A stretch of DNA of 9,708 bases, from the NCBI GenBank assembly GCA_021826605.1, contig JAKAZF010000060.1, forward strand, positions 1 to 9,708, written 5' to 3'. The notes beneath the pieces were generated by a model that was not told where the DNA came from, searched no databases, and worked only from the letters and a program-made list of their open reading frames with translations. Numbering within the stretch: the first letter of the stretch is position 1; each line of letters begins with the position of its first letter. The position numbers and the translations under genes are program-made. Of the stretch, positions 1-6,036 are shown in pieces. This DNA comes from Planctomycetota bacterium. Its GTDB lineage: Bacteria; Planctomycetota; Phycisphaerae; WQYP01.

Positions 1-486
1 GGCCTTCTGGATTTAACGCGGGAAAGTGATAATACCAGTCTTGGTGCCGAATTGCTGGAGGAAATTTATCCGGCTGATCACACTTCGGCTGGACAATCAG
101 GAACCGGATCGTCGTCGGGAATTTTTAATCAGGCTGCCGGATCTCCGGCCGCGGGATCCATTGCATCCTCGGACGTTGGCATGTCGTCGCCGGGTTCCGT
201 CACGATGGGCAGGACTGCGGAATCATCAGTACAATCCACAGCGCCAACTTTTGCGCCGATGTTCGAGGCGGCGGATGCCTCTTCCGGCCTTTTCGGAGGT
301 CTGGCCTTGGGATCCGCCTTCGTGATGGTCATGACGCTGATCGCGGCTGCGGCGGCATTCCAGGGATTTGTACCGACATGGGTGCCTTTCCTGGCCAAAA
401 ATGTGCTGATGCTGATTTTGTTTTTGGTTGTAATATCGGCATTGTTGGCCTTTGCCGGTTATCTGGCCGGGAAAGCTTCGGATTAA
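1..486 (+). CDS. C-terminal part of a planctomycete-type membrane protein (5' end outside window)
   Basis: The frame is open from the first base, so the gene begins upstream; 161 residues are visible. They start with G-L-L-D-L-T-R-E-S-D-N-T-S-L-G-A-E-L-L-E, a block I associate with planctomycete proteins that often carry an N-terminal helix-turn-helix (memory-based, not searched). Next comes a low-complexity Ser/Gly/Ala/Thr-rich linker (about residues 25-90). Two hydrophobic helices end the protein (about 97-120 and 135-157), separated by a short F-V-P-T-W-V-P loop, with a G-K-A-S-D tail. This gives a soluble N-terminal part tethered by a C-terminal helical hairpin. Function is unknown. A TTG at 52 with no convincing ribosome site is an unlikely start because the conserved block lies upstream of it. 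Confidence 0.75.
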   Translation, partial: GLLDLTRESDNTSLGAELLEEIYPADHTSAGQSGTGSSSGIFNQAAGSPAAGSIASSDVGMSSPGSVTMGRTAESSVQSTAPTFAPMFEAADASSGLFGGLALGSAFVMVMTLIAAAAAFQGFVPTWVPFLAKNVLMLILFLVVISALLAFAGYLAGKASD

Positions 487-523
487 TTGCTGGTGCCACT
501 GCGTGGTTGCGGCGGCAATTTTT
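487..523 (+). terminator. Weak candidate intrinsic terminator after the membrane protein
   Basis: TTGCTG (487-492) can pair with CGGCAA (513-518) using one G-T pair. After one mismatch, TGC pairs with GCG, and five T residues follow at 519-523. The hairpin begins right after the stop codon, as terminators often do, but the stem is imperfect and the T-run short. The rest of the gap to the next gene (524-700) shows no convincing gene or promoter. Confidence 0.3.
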
Positions 524-700
524 CCGATTCCGGCGTGTTATGAATATGGTGGAAGGGCATGGAGGCCCCGACGGCGCAACAACCGGCGGTCTTCCATTTC
601 CTTATGAAATATATTGACGAAACGCTTTACTATTTCAACGGATTCGTTCAAACTACGCCGTTGAGGCAGTGGAGCATGGACTTTTATGGAGACATTATCT

Positions 701-1648
701 ATGAACGGTAAAATGACGCACAAACTCATAACCACAACATTGCTGGCCGGCCTTACTGCCGGACTTTTTGGATTGACCGGCTGCGTCTCCGAAGACCAAT
801 ATCAACGGTTGCAGACCGCTTTTAATCAGGCTAAATCCCAGCTTGCGGCGGATCAGAATGAATTGCTGCGGTTGCGCGGTGAAATTTCCGGTTTGAAACA
901 GAAACTTGCGGAAGATGAACAGCTTTTGCAGGCGCAGGGGGGGGGTACCGCCGCCTTGCAAAGTGAAATTGCCGCTCTCAAGGAGCGACTGGCGAAGCTG
1001 CAATCGCGCTACAACAAGCTGTTGGCCTTGGCCGGCGGGGCACCGCGGTTGCCGGCATCAGTGAACAACGCGCTGGAACGGTTGGCGGAACAATATCCCA
1101 ATCTGCTGGAGTACAACAAAAAACTGGGCCTGCTGCGTTTCAAGAGTGATCTGCTGTTCGCGCTGGGCAGCACCGAAGTTCGGCCCGCCGCCAAACGGGC
1201 GTTGGCGGAGTTTGCCCAGATTCTTAATATGGCCGGCATATCGGATAATGAAATCCGAATCGTCGGCAATACCGATGATGTTCCGATTCGCCGCAATCGT
1301 GCTACTACCATGAATCCAACCAACTGGTATCTTTCCACCAATCGCGCTATATCCGTCATGTATGTTCTCCGTCATGACGGCGTCATTGACCGCAGAATGC
1401 AGGTTGCGGGCTGGGGCAAAACCCATCCCATCGCCGCCAATGCGCCACATCATCGTGGCAACGCGCTGAATCGACGCGTGGACATCTTTATTCTTCCGGT
1501 GAAACTCAAGTATAATCCCTATGTTCCCGCGTCCGAGCAGGTTGTGCCCGCCGGCAACCCGACCAATCTCGCCCCGGCGGGTAGCACGCCGAATATGACG
1601 CAGAATCCACCGGAAACAGTACCGGTGCCCGAGAACAATAATAATTAA
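701..1648 (+). CDS. OmpA/MotB-type peptidoglycan-binding lipoprotein
   Basis: Probable outer-membrane lipoprotein that anchors the envelope to peptidoglycan. From ATG 701 it has 315 residues: a lipoprotein signal ending in the lipobox L-T-G-C (Cys at residue 28), a long Gln/Leu/Glu-rich coiled coil (about 30-115), then an OmpA-like C-terminal domain (about 140-265). The domain carries G-N-T-D-D-V-P-I, N-W-x-L-S-x-x-R-A and N-R-R-V-D-I, the Asp and Arg positions that bind diaminopimelate in the family; the NW-LS-RA spacing is closest to MotB. The tail is Pro/Asn-rich. ATG 686 is in frame, but GGAG at 688-691 sits 9 nt before ATG 701, so 701 is preferred. A run of nine G (937-945) lies in the coiled-coil part. 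A strong terminator follows, so it looks monocistronic. Not assigned to Pal: it is longer and lacks a Tol neighbour. Confidence 0.9.
   Translation: MNGKMTHKLITTTLLAGLTAGLFGLTGCVSEDQYQRLQTAFNQAKSQLAADQNELLRLRGEISGLKQKLAEDEQLLQAQGGGTAALQSEIAALKERLAKLQSRYNKLLALAGGAPRLPASVNNALERLAEQYPNLLEYNKKLGLLRFKSDLLFALGSTEVRPAAKRALAEFAQILNMAGISDNEIRIVGNTDDVPIRRNRATTMNPTNWYLSTNRAISVMYVLRHDGVIDRRMQVAGWGKTHPIAANAPHHRGNALNRRVDIFILPVKLKYNPYVPASEQVVPAGNPTNLAPAGSTPNMTQNPPETVPVPENNNN
937..945 (+). other. G9 homopolymer inside the lipoprotein gene
   Basis: Nine consecutive G residues span the end of a CAG codon and three glycine codons, giving a Gly-Gly-Gly break between two coiled-coil segments. Gain or loss of one base would truncate the protein before the OmpA domain. 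Tracts of this length act as phase-variation switches in some bacteria; whether this one varies cannot be seen from one sequence. Confidence 0.6.
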
Positions 1649-1676
1649 AGGCAAGTAATCTGCTGGTTTATCGCTG

Positions 1677-1713
1677 GCCCGGCGGGACATCACCTTGCCG
1701 GGCTTTTTTTTTT
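1677..1713 (+). terminator. Intrinsic terminator after the OmpA-like lipoprotein gene
   Basis: GCCCGGC (1677-1683) pairs perfectly with GCCGGGC (1697-1703) across a 13-nt loop and is followed directly by ten T residues (1704-1713). It lies 29 nt after the stop codon and should end the lipoprotein transcript before the methyltransferase gene. Confidence 0.88.
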
Positions 1714-1754
1714 GAGAATATTTTCTGTTGCTTCCTGGGGAACTGGAATCACGC

Positions 1755-2429
1755 ATGACCGAATCGAACGACACGCTCAACAACTATTCCTCGCCCAGTA
1801 CATCGGCACGCGCGGAACTGCCCGTTGAACCGGCGAAAATACGCCACAATATTCTGTTCCTGCAGAAATTTTTCCGCCACGGTACGCGGATCGCTTCGGT
1901 CTGGCCATCCAGCCGTTTTATGGCCCGGGCCAGTTTTTGCCATGCGGATTTCAGCACCGCGCGCTGCATTGTGGAATTGGGGGCCGGAACCGGTCCAATT
2001 ACATCGGAGATTCTTCAGAAGGTTAGACCGGAAACGCAGTTCATCTCCCTGGAACGCGATATTGACTTTGTGAATGTTTTGCGAAGGCGTTTCCCGCACC
2101 GCGCCAATCTTCGGATTCTGCAGGGGAACGTGGCGGATCTCGACGCAATTCTGCGTGACAATGGCATTGAGCCGCATGGCGTTGATTGCTTTGTCAGTGG
2201 ACTCGGTACGCCGAGTCTTCCCGCTGCGGTGCGGCGGGATATGTTTTCCGCGGTGCGAAAATATCTGCGTCCGGATGGTGTTTTCAGCAATATCACGGAA
2301 ATTCCATTGTATTATCTTGGATTCTATAAATCTTTATTTGAACATGTATCATTCCGCTTTGTGCTGCGCAATATGCCGCCGGGCGGTGTGTATCACTGCT
2401 GGGGCATCCGCCCGGAATCACGAAATTAA
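1755..2429 (+). CDS. Class I SAM-dependent methyltransferase, phospholipid N-methyltransferase-like
   Basis: A 224-residue Rossmann-fold methyltransferase. The N-terminal block F-L-Q-K-F-F-R-H-G-T-R-I-A-S-V-W-P-S-S-R (residues 35-54) resembles the opening of PmtA-type phosphatidylethanolamine N-methyltransferases. SAM-binding motif I is V-E-L-G-A-G-T-G (73-80); the acidic ribose-binding residue is probably E100 in S-L-E-R-D; G-N-V-A-D-L (124-129) is the adenine-side motif. S-G-L-G-T-P-S-L-P (148-156) matches the S-G-L-x-x-x-x-L-P strand of this family, which also resembles rRNA adenine dimethylases. The likely role is methylation of membrane phospholipid headgroups, though the substrate is not shown by sequence. 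ATG 1755 is preferred over the in-frame TTG 1728 because the family homology begins well downstream and a TGGA stands about 8 nt before it. It converges on prfB with 47 nt between stops. Confidence 0.72.
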   Translation: MTESNDTLNNYSSPSTSARAELPVEPAKIRHNILFLQKFFRHGTRIASVWPSSRFMARASFCHADFSTARCIVELGAGTGPITSEILQKVRPETQFISLERDIDFVNVLRRRFPHRANLRILQGNVADLDAILRDNGIEPHGVDCFVSGLGTPSLPAAVRRDMFSAVRKYLRPDGVFSNITEIPLYYLGFYKSLFEHVSFRFVLRNMPPGGVYHCWGIRPESRN

Positions 2430-2468
2430 AATTTCACATAAGTCCGAGGGGAGCGGTCATCCACGGTG

Positions 2469-2481
2469 ACAGAGCACTAGG
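2469..2481. repeat. 13-nt copy of the palindrome end at the prfB stop
   Basis: ACAGAGCACTAGG here is identical to positions 5901-5913, the right end of the 46-bp palindrome. The TAG stop codon of prfB, read on the minus strand, is made by this copy. A matching left arm is not found nearby, so this is a solo end or a remnant. Confidence 0.6.
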
Positions 2482-3614
2482 TTCCGGCTCGCGCCGTCGC
2501 TGCCTGAAGTTTTCGCTGCTGGGCCGCAAACCGCAATTGCGCATCAATAAATGGCTGTACATCTCCGTCCAGCACGCGCTCAGGCTGAAAAACTTCATAT
2601 CCATTGCGATGATCCTTCACGCGTCGATCATCAAGCACATAGCTGCGGATTTGCGATCCAAACGCGATTTCCCCCTTTTCGCCATAGAGCCGCGCCAGTT
2701 CCGCATCGCGTTTGGCTTCTTCAAGTCTTTGCAGACGCGCTTTGATAATTTCCAGCGCCAACGCTTTATTCTGCACCTGCGATCGCTCGCTGGTACAAAC
2801 CACCTGAATTCCCGTAGGCTTGTGGGTGATGCGGATGGCCGATGCGACCTTATTGACATTCTGCCCGCCTGGTCCGCTGGCCCGAACAAACGCAATAATT
2901 TCCAAATCCGCTTCGGGGATTTCCAGTTCCTTGTCCGCTCCTTCGAAAACCGGTGTGACATCGACGCTCGCAAAGCTGGTGTGCCGCCGGGCGTTGGCAT
3001 CATACGGGCTGATGCGCACGAGGCGATGTACGCCGACTTCACAATTCATATTGCCGGTGGCATACGATCCCTTAACCAGCAATGTAATCCGGCGGATGCC
3101 CGCCTGTTCGCCATCGAGGCGGTCCACTTCACTGACATCCCAGCCGCGCCGCTCAAAATAACGTAAATACATGCGTAGCAGCATATCCGCCCAATCGCAC
3201 GCTTCCGTCCCGCCGGCACCGGCGTGAATCTGAATGAAGCAGTCGCTGCCGTCGTGAGGGCCTACAAAAAGCGCCTGAAGTTCCAACGCATCAACTGTTT
3301 GTGTCAGGCTGGTCAAGGCCTGATCCGCCTCTTCGAGCATGGCGGCGTCCTGCCGGCCCATTTCCAGCATCACAGGAATGTCCGCCAGAAAGCCTTCAAC
3401 CGATACCAGCGGATCCATAATAAGTTTCAGCGTTTTTAATTCGCGAATGGTTTTTTTGGCCTGCTCCTGATTATTCCAGAAATCCGGCGACCCCATGCGC
3501 TGTTCCAGCGCTCCAAGCTGCCGACGTTTTTCCGCCACGTCAAAGAGAGTCGCGGATGTTTTGAACCCGCGCCTCCAGCGAGGCCAGAACGGCCTCCATA
3601 TTTTCCCGTGCCAT
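2477..3614 (-). CDS. prfB: Peptide chain release factor 2 (programmed +1 frameshift)
   Basis: Release factor 2 ends translation at UGA and UAA. The gene must be read as 3614-3543 joined to 3541-2477: 24 codons from ATG 3614 reach CTT TGA C, where a +1 slip enters the main frame, giving 378 residues, close to the usual RF2 length. AAGGAG (3625-3620) lies 5 nt before ATG 3614. Visible marks include the H-A-G-A-G-G-T-E-A-C-D-W-A block (105-117 of the main frame), G-V-H-R-L-V-R-I-S-P-Y-D with the codon-recognition tripeptide as S-P-Y (202-204) instead of S-P-F, and catalytic G-G-Q (249-251) in A-S-G-P-G-G-Q-N-V-N-K. Low RF2 should raise frameshifting, the known autoregulation. The TAG stop lies inside a 13-nt repeat shared with the palindrome near 5900. 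Starting at GTG 3538 would give a short protein with no ribosome site. Confidence 0.95.
3539..3545 (-). promoter_or_regulatory. prfB programmed frameshift site CTT TGA C
   Basis: CTT (3545-3543) is codon 24, TGA (3542-3540) is the in-frame stop, and C (3539) completes the classic RF2 slippery heptamer. Reading CTT then GAC gives S-L-D-V-A-E-K, which joins the two frames smoothly. The Shine-Dalgarno-like AGGGGG that normally stands about 3 nt before CTT is not present; the bases there are CGC GAC TCT. Confidence 0.93.
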
Positions 3615-3703
3615 ATCGGCTCCTTAAAAGAAACATTTTAGCCGGAATTCCGCTATTTTGCCATGAAGCGTTCTTATTTTCTCCGCGTGCCGGCCCCATG
3701 CGC

Positions 3704-3746
3704 TTGCAACGCGAAGCAATGCCTTGCATACTCAAGAGTATTGAGT
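3704..3746 (+). promoter_or_regulatory. Candidate ferredoxin promoter with overlapping dyad
   Basis: TTGCAA (3704-3709) and CATACT (3727-3732), separated by 17 nt, each match the sigma-70 consensus at four of six positions. ACTCAA-GAGTA-TTGAGT (3730-3746) is a perfect 6-bp inverted repeat overlapping the -10 box and start region, and TACTC-AA-GAGTA (3729-3740) is a second, overlapping dyad. This placement would suit a repressor. The regulator is unknown and the promoter match is only moderate. Confidence 0.35.
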
Positions 3747-3782
3747 GCGGCGATGGTTGCCGCGATATTTTAGGAGATGGCA

Positions 3783-4157
3783 ATGCCAAAACTGACAGTT
3801 GAAAATATAGGCGTTTTTGAAGTGCCCGCGGGCACCCGGTTGGTCAATGCCCTTACGGATATTGTTAAAATCGATCAGTTTCACGCCTGCGGCGGCCACG
3901 CCCGCTGCACTACCTGCAGGGTGCAGATTGAGCAGGGTGAACCCCATAAAATCACAGAAGCGGAAAAAAGCGTTATGAAGGAACGCGGATTGGCGGCTCA
4001 GCCGGGATTGCGTCTGAGCTGCCAGATTCTTTGTGAACAGGATATGACGGTTCGCGTTGTCAGTCGATGGAAGGGCACGGGAGCCAAAGACGCCGGCAAA
4101 CGCCCCGCCGATGGCATTGAGCCGCCACCTGTTTGGATTGAAAAATCCGCCGGATAA
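3783..4157 (+). CDS. 2Fe-2S plant/adrenodoxin-type ferredoxin
   Basis: A 124-residue electron-transfer protein. Four cysteines in the pattern C-G-G-H-A-R-C-T-T-C (Cys36, Cys42, Cys45) plus Cys80 in R-L-S-C-Q are the ligands of a [2Fe-2S] cluster in the beta-grasp ferredoxin fold; Cys84 is extra. The first strand, L-T-V-E-N-I-G-V-F-E-V-P-A-G, is typical. A 30-residue basic/Pro tail after the domain is longer than in small ferredoxins. AGGAG at 3772-3776 touches ATG 3777 but stands 6 nt before ATG 3783, which decides the start. It is divergent from prfB across about 168 bp and 112 bp upstream of the zinc-ribbon gene. The redox partner cannot be told from context. It is unlikely to be a full reductase because no flavin or NAD domain follows. 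Confidence 0.88.
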   Translation: MPKLTVENIGVFEVPAGTRLVNALTDIVKIDQFHACGGHARCTTCRVQIEQGEPHKITEAEKSVMKERGLAAQPGLRLSCQILCEQDMTVRVVSRWKGTGAKDAGKRPADGIEPPPVWIEKSAG

Positions 4158-4269
4158 TCGCCGCGCCATCCGCGCTGGGATAAAATTCTGACGAAAATTA
4201 TCATGCCGCATACTGGCACATCGGGCCGGGTCTTGGTAGACTTCGGGGATGAAAGATTGAGGTTACGCT

Positions 4270-5028
4270 ATGTCGGAATTCAGAATAATCCCTTCGCTGC
4301 TGGTGCTTTATCGTATTGACCATGAATTGCATGAATTCAGAAACCGGCTGGCCGCGGTATTAAAAGACCAGGTGGTGATAGAAAATAATATCAAACGCCT
4401 CGGTGTTACGCTCGCTGAACTCGAATCCGCCGGTCAAAAACTACAGGCCACCAACAACTCCCATGAATTGGATATGCGATCCCGGCAGGAGCACATTGAA
4501 AAAATGCGCACCAGCCTCAATAACGCAAAAACCAACAAGGAATATTCCGCTATTTTAATTCAGATTTCCGCGGAAAAAGAGGAAGTCAGTAAAATCGAAA
4601 CCATCATTCTTGATCTCATGGGACAACTGGAAAGTAACAATAAATCGGCGGTCACCGTTCGTGAGCAGCTTGCTGCCGCTGAAAAGACGCTTGATGAGTC
4701 GCGCCGCGGAACCAGTCAGCGGGTGGCTGAACTTGAGCAGCATATCCGTCAACTTGAAGAACAGCGCCAGCACGCCGTCAAAGATGTGCCTCCTGAATCA
4801 CGCTCACAATATGATCGCATCTGCAAACGATATCCGGGCGATGCCATGGCCCCCGTTGAATTTGTGGAGACCGACATGGAGACAATAACCTGCGGTGGCT
4901 GCTTTATGGGATTAAATATCGAAGATGTCAATTTGGTCCGTGGCCGGGATGAAATCCGGCGTTGCCAGTCTTGTGGCCGGATTTTATACCTTCCGGAAAT
5001 GCTGCCCCAGACAACCGTTTCAAAATAA
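4270..5028 (+). CDS. Coiled-coil protein with C-terminal C4 zinc ribbon (COG1579 type)
   Basis: 252 residues: a long antiparallel coiled coil (about 15-170), with T-N-K-E-Y-S-A-I-L-I-Q-I (88-99) matching the N-K-E-Y motif conserved in this family, then a C4 zinc ribbon with C-G-G-C (208-211) and C-Q-S-C-G-R-I-L-Y (232-240). The family is widespread, probably nucleic-acid- or ribosome-related, with no firm biochemical role. TGAGG at 4258-4262 lies 7 nt before the ATG, supporting the start. The next gene is an RNase HI. The same adjacency is known in Mycobacterium (Rv2229c/Rv2228c), so the link is probably functional. It resembles the fold of flagellar or DksA-like coiled coils only superficially. 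Confidence 0.86.
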   Translation: MSEFRIIPSLLVLYRIDHELHEFRNRLAAVLKDQVVIENNIKRLGVTLAELESAGQKLQATNNSHELDMRSRQEHIEKMRTSLNNAKTNKEYSAILIQISAEKEEVSKIETIILDLMGQLESNNKSAVTVREQLAAAEKTLDESRRGTSQRVAELEQHIRQLEEQRQHAVKDVPPESRSQYDRICKRYPGDAMAPVEFVETDMETITCGGCFMGLNIEDVNLVRGRDEIRRCQSCGRILYLPEMLPQTTVSK

Positions 5029-5150
5029 ACCGGATGCCGGCGCGTGGAATAACAGCCCTGATCTTAATGGTGCGAAGCGTCCATGTGCCAGAAGTTCCGC
5101 ATTCGAGCAGGCCGTTAAAATGATGGAAACGCTTGTCATTCTGTGGAGAC

Positions 5151-5633
5151 ATGACATTGGACTATAGCTGGCTGAGAATGCAGTTTGACGGCGGATCACG
5201 CGGAAATCCAGGCCCCGCCGGTTGCGGTGTCATACTCTCAACGCCGCAGGGTGAATTGGTGTATGAGTTGGGAGATTTTCTCGGTAATCACACCAACAAC
5301 TATGCGGAATACATGGGACTTATTCGCGGCATTGAGGCCGCCATCAATCTGGGCGTGAAAAAATTGGAAATTCGGGCCGACAGTGAACTGGTCGTGCGAC
5401 AGATACTCGGCATTTACCGGGTGAAAAACGCCACGCTTAAACCGCTGCACCAGCAGGCCATCGCTTTATTGAAAACGGTTCCGCACTGGTCTATTGAACA
5501 TGTTTACCGCGGCGCAAATGCGCGGGCGGATGAATTGGCCAACATCGCGATGAATCGAAATCGAGCCATCCATGGCGGACCGGGCGCGGAATTACTGCAT
5601 CCGAAGGAACGGTGTGGACCACCCACGGTCTAA
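5151..5633 (+). CDS. Ribonuclease HI family protein
   Basis: It hydrolyses the RNA strand of RNA:DNA hybrids, acting in primer removal and R-loop clearance. From ATG 5151 it has 160 residues. The four acidic catalytic positions are visible: D13 in Q-F-D-G-G-S-R-G-N-P-G-P-A-G, E53 in Y-A-E-Y-M-G-L, D77 in R-A-D-S-E-L-V, and D127 in A-R-A-D-E-L-A-N. The basic handle of E. coli RNase HI is lacking, as in the shorter RNase HI forms found next to zinc-ribbon genes. The start is uncertain: GGAG at 5145-5148 is only 2 nt from ATG 5151 but 8 nt from TTG 5157; TTG 5133 is also in frame. It lies 122 bp after the zinc-ribbon gene on the same strand, probably co-transcribed. A His/Gly/Pro-rich tail ends the protein. 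The symbol rnhA is withheld because the subfamily is not certain. Confidence 0.9.
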   Translation: MTLDYSWLRMQFDGGSRGNPGPAGCGVILSTPQGELVYELGDFLGNHTNNYAEYMGLIRGIEAAINLGVKKLEIRADSELVVRQILGIYRVKNATLKPLHQQAIALLKTVPHWSIEHVYRGANARADELANIAMNRNRAIHGGPGAELLHPKERCGPPTV

Positions 5634-5667
5634 CGCACCCGCGTAGCGCGATTTCCGAGCGCGCCAG

Positions 5668-5696
5668 TGGAATTTTTCAGACGCATCTGTTATTAT
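5668..5696 (+). promoter_or_regulatory. Candidate tRNA-Leu promoter (extended -10)
   Basis: TG at 5688-5689 one base before TATTAT (5691-5696) makes an extended -10 box. TGGAAT (5668-5673), 17 nt upstream, is a poor -35. Transcription would start near 5703, about 7 nt before the mature tRNA. Confidence 0.45.
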
Positions 5697-5709
5697 GCTT
5701 TCCTGCTCC

Positions 5710-5793
5710 GCGGGCGTGGCGGAATTGGCAGACGCGCTAGATTCAGGTTCTAGTGTCCGTAAGGACTTGGAGGTTCGACTCCTCTCGCCCGCA
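5710..5793 (+). tRNA. tRNA-Leu (anticodon CAG)
   Basis: An 84-nt class II tRNA. The acceptor stem GCGGGCG (5710-5716) pairs perfectly with CGCCCGC (5786-5792), with discriminator A5793. The anticodon stem CTAGA/TCTAG encloses the loop TTCAGGT, with CAG at 5744-5746 reading CUG leucine codons. A long variable arm, TGTCCGTAAGGACTT, is typical of Leu tRNAs. The T-stem GGAGG/CCTCT holds the loop TTCGACT. CCA is not encoded: the next bases are TCA. An inverted-repeat element starts 19 nt downstream. Confidence 0.95.
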
Positions 5794-5811
5794 TCAATAT
5801 CCGGAAGTTTT

Positions 5812-6017
5812 AGGCATCGCGAAGAAATAACGTGAGCAATTATGGCGCAGGAATTTTGACCGCCGGCTAGTGCCCTGTTCAACCCGTAATTACGGGTTGA
5901 ACAGAGCACTAGGCGCTCGCGAGGCGCATATCCGCATGGATTCTGTAACGAGCGGGCAACGCCGCCGGCGGCCAAAAGAACCAGCCAGAATGCTCAGGTT
6001 ATTTTTTCGCGATGCCT
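5812..6017. repeat. 206-bp imperfect inverted repeat (MITE-like or structured RNA)
   Basis: Outer arms 5812-5838 and 5991-6017 are inverted copies matching at 25 of 27 positions, starting with AGGCATCGCGAA. An inner part, TTTTGACCGCCGGC (5854-5867), matches the reverse of 5964-5977 at 13 of 14. A short poorly matching stretch lies between these blocks. The central 96 nt include the 46-bp palindrome. It sits between tRNA-Leu and the convergent acyl carrier protein gene and has no coding signal. No clear target duplication is visible. It could be a non-autonomous transposon, the ends of a deleted insertion sequence, or a bidirectional hairpin. Confidence 0.7.
5867..5912. repeat. 46-bp near-perfect palindrome bounded by CTAG
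   Basis: Positions 5867-5889 and 5890-5912 pair at 22 of 23 positions (only 5874/5905 fails) with no spacer. The ends are CTAG on both sides, and the centre is CCCGTAATTACGGG. A body of 40 bp (5870-5909) flanked by TA on each side fits the TA target duplication and CTAG preference known for IS630/Tc1-mariner elements, which would make this a minimal two-end element. That origin is inference; the palindrome itself is plain in the sequence. Confidence 0.85.
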
Positions 6018-6036
6018 TAGTCCGCACTTGCACGAT

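Noticed and set aside
540..617. 25-codon open frame M-N-M-V-E-G-H-G-G-P-D
   Set aside because: No ribosome site and no recognisable features; it lies in a gap between well-supported genes and is short enough to occur by chance.
5029..5150. Possible RNase P RNA between the zinc-ribbon and RNase HI genes
   Set aside because: Some genomes place rnpB near these genes, but 122 bp is far too short and no conserved rnpB core was seen.
5646..5677. Terminator after RNase HI: GCGCG/CGCGC stem and T5
   Set aside because: The stem is only 5 bp, the T-run is 9 nt away from it, and the region overlaps the proposed tRNA promoter.
5592..5975. Minus-strand open frame of 127 codons
   Set aside because: It runs across the tRNA-Leu gene and the palindrome in antisense and has no protein-like composition.
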